From the NCBI GenBank assembly GCA_040756415.1, contig JBFLYZ010000058.1:1-22498 (forward strand): DNA of 22,498 bases, in the 5' to 3' direction. The notes under the pieces are model-generated. The model had not been told where the DNA came from. It saw only the letters and a list, made by a program, of their open reading frames with translations, and did not search any database. A program made the translations under genes and the position numbers. Shown piece after piece: positions 14,443-20,434 of the stretch. Origin of the DNA: JBFLYZ01 sp040756415 (GTDB taxonomy: Bacteria; Bacteroidota; Bacteroidia; JADZBD01). How positions within the stretch are numbered: the stretch's first letter is position 1; every line of letters begins with the position of its first letter.

Positions 14443-14859
14443 ATGATATACAGTAAAGAGATCATAGAGAAACTGTGCGAATGGCTGGTGACCAAGGCGG
14501 CCGGGCCTTATAATTATATAGTGGACCAGAAAAAGACCGAGCTTATCAAAATGATAGAGGCCGTATATGTAAGCGACAAGTCCTTTGAATGGCTGGTCCA
14601 AAACAAATTCGTTGTCCTGGCGGCCTTCGTAAAAGCCGTAGAGGGCGAGAGCAACTCCATGCAGTTCCTGCTTAAGAACAAAGCCGTGCACTGGGCCGCT
14701 ACGGCCAACGCCATCAACCGCGACAGGAACGCGGAAGCTTTCCTGAAGAAGAACAACCTGGCCCACTATGCCAGGCTGGCGGAGGTCATACGCGAGCAGT
14801 TGGAAAAGCGGAGCGACCAGGGCTTTTTCTCTTCCATGCACAAAGGTCCTTACTCCTGA
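14443..14859 (+). CDS. Helical-repeat protein B, paralogue of the preceding gene
   Basis: This 138-residue protein starts at ATG 14443, 4 nt after protein A ends. It has the same five-unit layout of about 25 residues: ELIKMIEAVYVSDKSFEWL, then VVLAAFVKAVEGESNSMQFL, VHWAATANAINRDRNAEAFL and AHYARLAEVIREQLEK. The shared LAAF, WAAT and terminal [K/R]-x-I-E/R-x-[F/L] positions show it arose from protein A by tandem duplication followed by strong divergence. There is no export signal and no catalytic motif. Within the operon it lies between protein A and the 86-residue protein, each junction being 4 nt or less, so the products are likely made together. Function is unknown. Confidence 0.8.
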   Translation: MIYSKEIIEKLCEWLVTKAAGPYNYIVDQKKTELIKMIEAVYVSDKSFEWLVQNKFVVLAAFVKAVEGESNSMQFLLKNKAVHWAATANAINRDRNAEAFLKKNNLAHYARLAEVIREQLEKRSDQGFFSSMHKGPYS

Positions 14860-14863
14860 TACC

Positions 14864-15124
14864 ATGCGGCTGATCGGCACCATTCCCCATCCCGGCATGC
14901 GCATCAGCGTATTCCACATGAACGGCAAGTACATCGTCAAGCTGGAGGCTGGACCCATGGAACAGGTCTTTAAGTTCAGCGAAGAAGAGGTAAAGGGCCT
15001 GGAAGACCTGCGCCAGGTGCTGGACGAGCCTTTTTTGCAGAAGGCCATCGCACGCTTTAACGAAATGTTCGCAGACCTGAAGGCGGCCAGGGAGAATTTT
15101 GAAAAAAAGGACCGCATGGCATGA
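14864..15124 (+). CDS. Conserved small protein of unknown function (86 residues)
   Basis: The start at ATG 14864 lies 4 nt after the stop of protein B; an open frame extends upstream but would run inside the preceding gene. The first half is a compact beta-rich stretch, MRLIGTIPHPGMRISVFHMN and then YIVKLEAGPMEQVFKF. The second half is a charged helix (EEEVKGLEDLRQVLDEPFLQ and onward to ARFNEMFADLKAARENFEKK). No signal peptide, metal site or enzyme motif was found. The look is that of a conserved cytoplasmic adaptor. Its stop overlaps the next ATG (ATGA), which points to coupled translation with the mini-lipoprotein. Confidence 0.75.
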   Translation: MRLIGTIPHPGMRISVFHMNGKYIVKLEAGPMEQVFKFSEEEVKGLEDLRQVLDEPFLQKAIARFNEMFADLKAARENFEKKDRMA

Positions 15125-15210
15125 AGCGGCTGTCGGGCTACCTGCTCACCGCTTGTTTCGCGATTGCCTTTTTCTCCTGCGGGAGCAGGACGGGCCTTCG
15201 CCAGCACTAA
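15121..15210 (+). CDS. Predicted 29-residue mini-lipoprotein
   Basis: ATG 15121 overlaps the preceding TGA in an ATGA junction, and the frame runs 29 codons to TAA 15210. The peptide begins MKRLSGYLLTACFAIAFFSC and then GSRTGLRQH. That is a basic N-region, a hydrophobic core and a lipobox-like FFS-C with cysteine at residue 20. If processed by signal peptidase II, the mature product would be a lipidated peptide of only 10 residues. It is the last gene of the run starting at 10806. It is too short for most gene finders. The coupling and the well-formed signal support a real gene, but no homologue check was possible. Confidence 0.55.
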   Translation: MKRLSGYLLTACFAIAFFSCGSRTGLRQH

Positions 15211-15295
15211 AATTCCGATTCAGCGACCGCTCCGTACCGGAGACCGGCACCGGAGCCCCATAGCTTCGGCAAACTAAGCCTGCTACGCTTTATTC

Positions 15296-16546
15296 CTAAA
15301 AATTACGGATCACTTCCCGGATAATGGATACGCATTCCATCAGTTGCTCTTCGGTAATGACGAGCGGTGGAGCGAAGCGGATGATATCTCCATGCGTGGG
15401 CTTGGCCAGCAGTCCCTTATCCTTCAGGGCCAGGCATACCTCCCAGGCGGTTTTACCGTCCTTTTCAGCGATCACCATGGCAGCGAACAATCCCTTTCCC
15501 CTCACCTGCTTCACCAGGTCGGGCCGGTCCATCTGTATGGCACGAAGCTCGCGCAGCAATAATTTGCCCAGCTTCTCGGCATTCTCGTACAGGTGCTCGT
15601 CCTCAAGCACGTTGAGGGCGGCTATGCCCACCTTTGCAGCTATGGGATTGCCGCCATAGGTGGAGCCGTGCTGACCGGGTTGGATGGTGAGCATGATCTC
15701 GTCATCGGCCAGCACCGCTGAAACGGGATAGGTGCCGCCCGAAAGCGCTTTGCCCAGGATCAGGATATCGGGCCTCACATTTTCATAATCGCAGGCCAGC
15801 CTCCTTCCCGTTCTTCCCAGGCCCGATTGTATCTCATCGGCAATAAACAGCACCTTATGCCTTTTACAACTGTCAAAACATTTCTTCAGGTACCCTTCAT
15901 CGGGTATCACCACCCCCGCCTCGCCCTGCACGGGCTCTACCAGGAATCCGGCAATATTCCTGTCGGAAGCCAGCAGCTCCTCAAGCGCCTCCGCGTTGTT
16001 GTATTCTATCTTAAGGATGCCGGGCGTGTACGGGCCGAAGTTCGTGTACGAATCGGGATCGGTGGATAAGGATACTACCGTGATCGTGCGGCCATGAAAA
16101 TTTCCTTCGCATACCACGATTTTGGCCTCGTTGGCGGGAATGCCCTTTTTCTCGTAACCCCACCTGCGGGCCAGCTTCAGCGCGGTCTCCACGCCTTCGG
16201 CACCCGTGTTCATGGGCAATACCTTATCGTAGCCGAAATAACCGGTGATGAACTTTTCGTATTCGCCCAGGCAGTCGTTATAGAATGCGCGCGAGGTCAG
16301 CGCCATCTTCTGCACCTGCTGCACCAGGGCCGAAACGATCTTCGGGTGGCAATGCCCCTGGTTGACCGCGGAGAATGCGGAGAGGAAATCGTAATACTGC
16401 TTCCCTTCCACATCCCATACAAAAACACCTTCCCCTTTCTCCAGCACTACCGGGATAGGATGATAATTATGCGCGCCATACTTGTTCTCAAGCTCCATGG
16501 CTTTTTCACTGGCGCCTTTATTCTTAACCGTTTTCATGACTGTCAT
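15296..16546 (-). CDS. rocD: Ornithine--oxo-acid aminotransferase
   Basis: This PLP enzyme moves the delta-amino group of ornithine to 2-oxoglutarate, giving glutamate semialdehyde, and so links arginine and proline metabolism. The start at ATG 16546 (MTVMKTV) gives 416 residues, close to the family's usual 400-430; ATG 16537 is an alternative. The -7 box 8 nt upstream rules out the longer open frame. Landmarks are LENKYGAHNYHPIPVVLEKG, the PLP-phosphate site MNTGAEGVETALKLAR, FLVEPVQGEAGV, the FIADEIQSGLGRTG segment with the Asp that pairs with the PLP ring nitrogen, and the Schiff-base lysine in LILGKALSGGTYPVSA. It is divergent from rlmD and converges with the TonB-receptor operon. Other class III aminotransferases are unlikely. 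Confidence 0.95.
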   Translation of the reverse strand: MTVMKTVKNKGASEKAMELENKYGAHNYHPIPVVLEKGEGVFVWDVEGKQYYDFLSAFSAVNQGHCHPKIVSALVQQVQKMALTSRAFYNDCLGEYEKFITGYFGYDKVLPMNTGAEGVETALKLARRWGYEKKGIPANEAKIVVCEGNFHGRTITVVSLSTDPDSYTNFGPYTPGILKIEYNNAEALEELLASDRNIAGFLVEPVQGEAGVVIPDEGYLKKCFDSCKRHKVLFIADEIQSGLGRTGRRLACDYENVRPDILILGKALSGGTYPVSAVLADDEIMLTIQPGQHGSTYGGNPIAAKVGIAALNVLEDEHLYENAEKLGKLLLRELRAIQMDRPDLVKQVRGKGLFAAMVIAEKDGKTAWEVCLALKDKGLLAKPTHGDIIRFAPPLVITEEQLMECVSIIREVIRNF

Positions 16547-16554
16547 ATCAGGTA

Positions 16555-16562
16555 CAAAATTA
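16555..16562 (-). promoter_or_regulatory. -7 box of rocD
   Basis: Read on the minus strand this is TAATTTTG, an exact TAnnTTTG match, 8 nt before ATG 16546. It forms half of a compact divergent promoter region with the rlmD box at 16594. Confidence 0.6.
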
Positions 16563-16593
16563 GCCATAAAGGACCGAATAAGGAAATCCGTTT

Positions 16594-16601
16594 TACCTTT
16601 G
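16594..16601 (+). promoter_or_regulatory. -7 box of rlmD
   Basis: TACCTTTG is an exact TAnnTTTG match, 6 nt before ATG 16608. The rocD box faces the other way only 31 bp to the left, so the two polymerase sites overlap. Confidence 0.6.
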
Positions 16602-16607
16602 CCCCCG

Positions 16608-18014
16608 ATGGGAAAAAAGAAGGTCTTGCCGGTGGTTGAAAACCTGGAGATCAGCGATACGGGCAGCGAGGGGCAATCGCTGGGAAGGGCAAACGGCATG
16701 GTCGTATTCGTAAAGAACACCGTGCCCGGGGATGTGGTGGACGTGCAGCTTACGCGCAAGAAGAACAAATATGCCGAGGGCCGTCCCGTACGCTTCCATA
16801 CCTATTCCGCGCAGCGCACGGAACCGCTCTGCCGCCATTTCGGGACCTGCGGTGGCTGCAAATGGCAGAACATGAACTACTCCTCTCAACTGGAGTACAA
16901 GCAAAAGCAGGTGCTAAGCGCCCTGGAGCGCATAGGCAAGCTGGATATCCCGGAAATACGGCCCATCGTACCCTCGGCAAAACAATACTATTACCGCAAC
17001 AAGCTCGAATACACCTTTTCGAACAAAAAATGGCTGACGGAGGCCGAGATCGCCTCGGGCGAGGCCATGGACCGCAATGCGCTGGGATTTCATATCCCGG
17101 GCATGTTCGACAAAGTGCTGGATGTAGAGGAGTGCCACCTGCAGCCCCCGCCATCGGACGCGATCAGGAATGCCATTAAGAAATACGCTGCGGAAAAGGG
17201 CCTTTCCTTTTTCGACATACGCCAGCAAAGTGGCTTCCTGAGGAACCTGGTCATCCGCAACACCTCTTCCGGCCGGGTGATGGTCATCCTTTCCTTTTTT
17301 ACCGATGAGGCCGGCAAGCGCGAAGCACTGCTCGGGCACCTGGCGGACAGCTTCCCGCAGATCACCTCTCTCAATTACGTGATCAACCCGAAGAAGAACG
17401 ATACGATCAGCGACCTGGAAATAATATGCTACAGGGGCGATGACGCCATTTACGAGGAGATGGAAGGCCTTCGGTTCAGGATAGGGCCCAAGTCCTTTTA
17501 CCAGACCAACCCGGAGCAGGCTTACGAGCTGTACAGGATAACCCGGGAGTTCGCTGGCCTCAGCGGGGAAGAAACGGTTTATGACCTTTACACGGGCACG
17601 GGAACCATAGCCAATTTCATTGCCCGGCAGGCCAGGAAGGTAGTAGGGATGGAATACGTGCCGGCCGCCATAGAAGATGCCAGGATCAATTCGAAGCTGA
17701 ACAACATAGACAATACGGTTTTTTTTGCGGGCGACATCAAAGACCTGCTGAGCGCTGACCTGGTTGGGCAGCAGGGCCGGCCGGATGTGATCATTACCGA
17801 TCCTCCCCGCGCTGGAATGCACGGGGATGTGACGCGCAAGATCATGGAAATAGCCCCCGCGCGCATCGTTTACGTAAGCTGCAACCCGGCCACCCAGGCC
17901 CGCGACCTAGCCACGCTCAGCGAAAAGTACCGGATCACGGGCTTACAGCCGGTCGATATGTTCCCGCAGACCGCCCACGTGGAAAATGTGGCCCTGCTGG
18001 AGCTGTTAAAATAA
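16608..18014 (+). CDS. rlmD: 23S rRNA (uracil-5-)-methyltransferase, RlmD/TrmA family
   Basis: This 468-residue enzyme uses SAM to make 5-methyluridine in RNA, most likely U1939 of 23S rRNA (E. coli numbering). An N-terminal TRAM domain (about residues 5-65, GQSLGRANGMVVFVKNTVPG) binds RNA. The iron-sulfur ligands C75, C81 and C84 (LCRHFGTCGGCKWQ) plus a later cysteine in VEECHLQPP follow the RumA pattern. The methyltransferase domain shows YDLYTGTGTIANFI for SAM, ITDPPRAGMH, and the catalytic cysteine in IVYVSCNPATQARDLATL. ATG 16608 is chosen because the promoter lies directly upstream; the longer open frame overlaps rocD. Members of this family can also act on tRNA U54 or on 23S U747, so the exact target base is inferred. 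Confidence 0.92.
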   Translation: MGKKKVLPVVENLEISDTGSEGQSLGRANGMVVFVKNTVPGDVVDVQLTRKKNKYAEGRPVRFHTYSAQRTEPLCRHFGTCGGCKWQNMNYSSQLEYKQKQVLSALERIGKLDIPEIRPIVPSAKQYYYRNKLEYTFSNKKWLTEAEIASGEAMDRNALGFHIPGMFDKVLDVEECHLQPPPSDAIRNAIKKYAAEKGLSFFDIRQQSGFLRNLVIRNTSSGRVMVILSFFTDEAGKREALLGHLADSFPQITSLNYVINPKKNDTISDLEIICYRGDDAIYEEMEGLRFRIGPKSFYQTNPEQAYELYRITREFAGLSGEETVYDLYTGTGTIANFIARQARKVVGMEYVPAAIEDARINSKLNNIDNTVFFAGDIKDLLSADLVGQQGRPDVIITDPPRAGMHGDVTRKIMEIAPARIVYVSCNPATQARDLATLSEKYRITGLQPVDMFPQTAHVENVALLELLK

Positions 18015-18120
18015 GCGTTTTCCCGCTGCCGCACGAATATTATTCAGGCGCCCAGGCTAAGGGATATCCCGGCCGGCCGGCCTTGACAAATTCCCTATTC
18101 CTGCGGAACTTTACACCCCG

Positions 18121-18552
18121 ATGACACAGGTAGCCGGAAAAATACTGCTTATCGATGACGAGCCTTTTGAAAAGGATATTCTCGAGTTCAACCTGGGTAA
18201 ATTGCACTGGAAGACCACGCTCGGGTATTATGCTGGCGCTGAGGAAGCTTTTCAGTACCTGAAAACTACCAGCGACCGCATCTTTCTTATCCTGTGCGAT
18301 ATCAATATGCCGAAAATGAACGGGCTGGAGTTCAAAAAGGCCATCGATAACGACAGTGATCTGAGGGCAAAGGCCATTCCCTTTATTTTTCTCAGCACCT
18401 CGGCCACGCGCGCTGAGATAGCGGAGGCTTATGAGTACAGGGTGCAGGGCTATTTCCAGAAGCCGCACGATACCCATGAGATGACCGAAACCCTGGACCT
18501 CATCATACGCTACTGGATCAAAAGCCTCCACCCGAACAAACTGCACAAGTAG
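18121..18552 (+). CDS. Stand-alone response-regulator receiver protein
   Basis: This 143-residue protein is a single receiver domain with no output domain. The phosphorylation site residues are present: the acidic pair D12-D13 (ILLIDDEP), the phospho-acceptor D60 in ILCDINMPKMNGLEF, Ser/Thr in FIFLSTSA (about 92-93), and K114 in YFQKP. It should therefore accept phosphate from a histidine kinase, and none is encoded in the window. Single-domain receivers act through protein contacts, as CheY or Spo0F do. It starts at ATG 18121, 106 bp after rlmD, and 131 bp before the STAS-like gene on the same strand. This position hints at a shared signalling role. Assignment is secure; partners are unknown. 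Confidence 0.93.
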   Translation: MTQVAGKILLIDDEPFEKDILEFNLGKLHWKTTLGYYAGAEEAFQYLKTTSDRIFLILCDINMPKMNGLEFKKAIDNDSDLRAKAIPFIFLSTSATRAEIAEAYEYRVQGYFQKPHDTHEMTETLDLIIRYWIKSLHPNKLHK

Positions 18553-18649
18553 ACCCAAAGACAGGCACTTTTCATCCGCGATTTCAACGCGTTCACCGCT
18601 TTTTTATTACGGGCGAACGAAATCCCTGGTCCTGATCTTGGCTTACAAA

Positions 18650-18657
18650 TACCTTTA
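18650..18657 (+). promoter_or_regulatory. Candidate -7 box for the 18684 gene
   Basis: TACCTTTA is one base off TAnnTTTG and lies 26 nt upstream of ATG 18684. The 131-bp gap after the receiver gene holds nothing else that I can support. Confidence 0.35.
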
Positions 18658-18683
18658 AGCGTTTTTTTAGCACACAATGGCTT

Positions 18684-19157
18684 ATGCGGAGCAATGACGA
18701 GGTTCAGGTTTACGAACTGACTTCCACCACGGTATGGATAGATGAGAACGGGATAATATGCGCCAGGTATAAAGATGTGCCATCTAACCTGGAAACCTTC
18801 AAAGAGACCCGCACCCTCATCAAAAAGCTGTTGAACGGCCGCAGGGCCTGCGCATTGATCGATGTGACCCATGCCTGGCCGCAGGACAGCCAAACACGCG
18901 AGCTGGCCGCCTCTGAAATTCCCTCTCTGTACAAGGCCATGGCCTTCGTATCGCGCTCGGAGGTAGGCAGCATGGTGGTGAAGGTGTTTATGAGGCTGAA
19001 GCCCCAGCCTATTCCCATGAAACTTTTTCACACGGAGAAAGAAGCCATGAACTGGCTGCAGCAATACCTGGATGATGATCTTGTTCAGAACGTGCTGAGG
19101 GTAAGGGGCAGGCGGTTACAGAAGCGCCCGAATTCTTATGAGGAGAAGCAGGCTTGA
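18684..19157 (+). CDS. STAS/SpoIIAA-like domain protein (DUF7793-type)
   Basis: This 157-residue cytoplasmic protein has the layout of Bacteroidota STAS/SpoIIAA-like proteins. A short beta start (TTVWIDENGIICARYKD) is followed by a helix (LETFKETRTLIKKLLNGRRA), the strand ALIDVTHAW, a helix, then LYKAMAFVSRSEVGSMVVKV and a C-terminal PMKLFHTEKEAMNWLQQYL. The last segment, with strand, turn and helix ending in W-L, matches the F-x-x-x-x-x-A-x-x-W-L end of this group. It is homologous to the minus-strand product at 19609-20010. A receiver gene lies directly upstream. Partner-switching signalling is an inference; no enzyme motif was seen. The family name is from memory, so moderately sure. Confidence 0.75.
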   Translation: MRSNDEVQVYELTSTTVWIDENGIICARYKDVPSNLETFKETRTLIKKLLNGRRACALIDVTHAWPQDSQTRELAASEIPSLYKAMAFVSRSEVGSMVVKVFMRLKPQPIPMKLFHTEKEAMNWLQQYLDDDLVQNVLRVRGRRLQKRPNSYEEKQA

Positions 19158-19243
19158 GGCAGGGAAACAAGGATCCGGGCGGAATACTGCCGGTGATACC
19201 GATGCGGATACTCCCCGCTAATACTACTTCTCTTTGAACCGGG

Positions 19244-19456
19244 CTATTTCTTATGCTTATCCACCATTTTCCGGATCTCATCCGCTATCTTATCGGTCCT
19301 TAGTTCCAGTTCGATCAGTGAACGTTTGAGCTTCCGGTCCTTTTCCAGCCGGTACAGGAATCGTATCAGCTCTTCGGTAGATTCACCCCTCAGGCGCTTT
19401 TCATCGCACGTGGGGCATAAAAGCATTATCGATGCTACCAGTTGATCACGGTCCAT
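19244..19456 (-). CDS. Small helical protein of unknown function (70 residues)
   Basis: The frame runs from ATG 19456 to TAG 19244. The peptide begins MDRDQLVASIMLLCPTCDEK, with two cysteines in a CPTC motif, and then becomes strongly charged and helical (EELIRFLYRLEKDRKLKRSL, then TDKIADEIRKMVDKHKK), probably a coiled coil. CPTC alone is not enough for a zinc site, although a dimer could supply four ligands. It lies between the two STAS-like genes, on the same strand as the second and 152 bp after it. Amino-acid composition looks like a real protein rather than a shadow frame, and nothing overlaps it on the other strand. I do not recognise a family. Confidence 0.6.
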   Translation of the reverse strand: MDRDQLVASIMLLCPTCDEKRLRGESTEELIRFLYRLEKDRKLKRSLIELELRTDKIADEIRKMVDKHKK

Positions 19457-19608
19457 GCTAAGGGTTTTAGTTTTTGAGAACGGAGGTATGGCGTGGTCTA
19501 CAACCCTTCTTGTTAAGCCTGCAAAAATCCATATGATTATAAGTCAAGGCCGATATTTTCGGTTAATGCGCATATTTTATAGATAAACCTATTAGTTTTT
19601 ACGACCAA

Positions 19609-20010
19609 TTATTTTGACTTTTTTCGCATTTGCTCCTCCAGCCAGGCCTTGGCTTTCTTCACATCACTGAAATATTTTATAGGCAGGTCGGGCGATCCGA
19701 GGGCGAAATAAGGCTGAGCGATCATCTTCCCCGCCTGGGTTCTGGACACTACGGCCAAGCCCTTGTATAATTCAGGCGCCTGCATTCGAATGTATTGCCT
19801 GGCCTCCCGATCGGTGATGCCGGCCTGGGTAAAATCGACCAGGCTGAAGACCTTTCGCCCCCTGAGCAGCTCTTTCAGCACTTTAAAATGCTCCATTGTC
19901 TTGCCAAGGGTGCGCGGTGTGCGCTTGGCGGCCGATAACAGGATATCGCCTTCGAACCAAAGCTTCGAGATCGGTGTTTCGGTCACTTTTTCATTGCCGC
20001 GCGGCTTCAT
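19609..20010 (-). CDS. STAS/SpoIIAA-like domain protein (DUF7793-type), paralogue
   Basis: This 133-residue protein aligns end to end with the 18684 product: FKVLKELLRGRKVFSLVDFT against LIKKLLNGRRACALIDVT, ELYKGLAVVSRTQAGKMI against SLYKAMAFVSRSEVGSMV, and PIKYFSDVKKAKAWLEEQ against PMKLFHTEKEAMNWLQQY. The two are therefore paralogues in opposite orientation about 450 bp apart. It lacks the C-terminal basic tail of the other copy. There is no signal peptide. The start ATG 20010 shares a base with the stop of a small upstream ORF (TGATG), suggesting coupled translation. A role in phospho-signalling with the nearby receiver is inferred only from neighbourhood. Confidence 0.8.
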   Translation of the reverse strand: MKPRGNEKVTETPISKLWFEGDILLSAAKRTPRTLGKTMEHFKVLKELLRGRKVFSLVDFTQAGITDREARQYIRMQAPELYKGLAVVSRTQAGKMIAQPYFALGSPDLPIKYFSDVKKAKAWLEEQMRKKSK

Positions 20011-20144
20011 CAGCTCAATTCGCGCTTGCTGAGCAGGGGATCATGAAAGCTGAAAAATCCGAATATACCTTTCTGAAGCAGGTACAGCGTGTAGAAGTTC
20101 TTCTTCATGGTGCAACGGTTTTCAATAGTGAAGTACAAAATCAT
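20010..20144 (-). CDS. Possible small leader/peptide gene upstream of the STAS-like gene
   Basis: A 44-codon frame from ATG 20144 ends at TGA 20012-20010, overlapping the next ATG by one base (TGATG). The peptide is aromatic-rich (MKKNFYTLYLLQKGIFGFFS and then FHDPLLSKRELS). ATG 20108 would give 32 residues. The exact coupling junction argues for translation, perhaps as a leader that feeds ribosomes to the STAS-like gene. The open frame continues upstream to 20291, but that extension is low-complexity Gly/Arg/Lys and looks non-coding. No homologue is known to me. Confidence 0.35.
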   Translation of the reverse strand: MILYFTIENRCTMKKNFYTLYLLQKGIFGFFSFHDPLLSKRELS

Positions 20145-20434
20145 GCCACCCGGCCCGCTTATTCTGCCTTTCAGCGCTCCGGCCCGCCCGCGCGTGGATT
20201 TTTTTTCACGATCCCCTTCGCGGCTGTGGTGTTTATGCGGCACGGCCGGCCTGATCAGCGATTGTACAAGAGATTGGGTATTTTTTTCCATTCAAAATGC
20301 GGCAGGCCGGAGGGGTAAAACCGATCACAAAATATTTATTCCCTTTAAACCACATACCTGCCTTTCCTGCCGAATACTGAAAGCCCGGGGCCTTTCCGTG
20401 CCTGAACTTTACGCTAAAATTTGTATCCCCGCAG
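20145..20434. other. Intergenic region with no supported gene
   Basis: About 290 bp separate the small minus-strand ORF from the glycosyltransferase. The left part is GC-rich with runs of Gly/Arg/Pro codons in several frames. The right part (20320-20434) is AT-richer and holds the likely glycosyltransferase promoter, AAAATTTG at 20416-20423. No tRNA, terminator with a T-tract or riboswitch-like fold was recognised. Confidence 0.4.

Noticed and set aside
15220..15248. CTCCG-TAC-CGGAG small dyad with a nearby CCGGAG repeat between the mini-lipoprotein and rocD
   Set aside because: Only a 5-bp stem and no T-run on either strand, so too weak for a bidirectional terminator call despite the fitting position.
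18070..18083. GGCCGGCCGGCC self-complementary run between rlmD and the receiver gene
   Set aside because: Short alternating GC palindrome with no T-tract after it; could be chance in a moderately GC-rich genome, so not called a terminator or binding site.
20145..20291. N-terminal extension (49 codons) of the small minus-strand ORF
   Set aside because: Low-complexity Lys/Arg/Gly/Pro translation across a GC-rich non-coding stretch, with no start signal at 20291.
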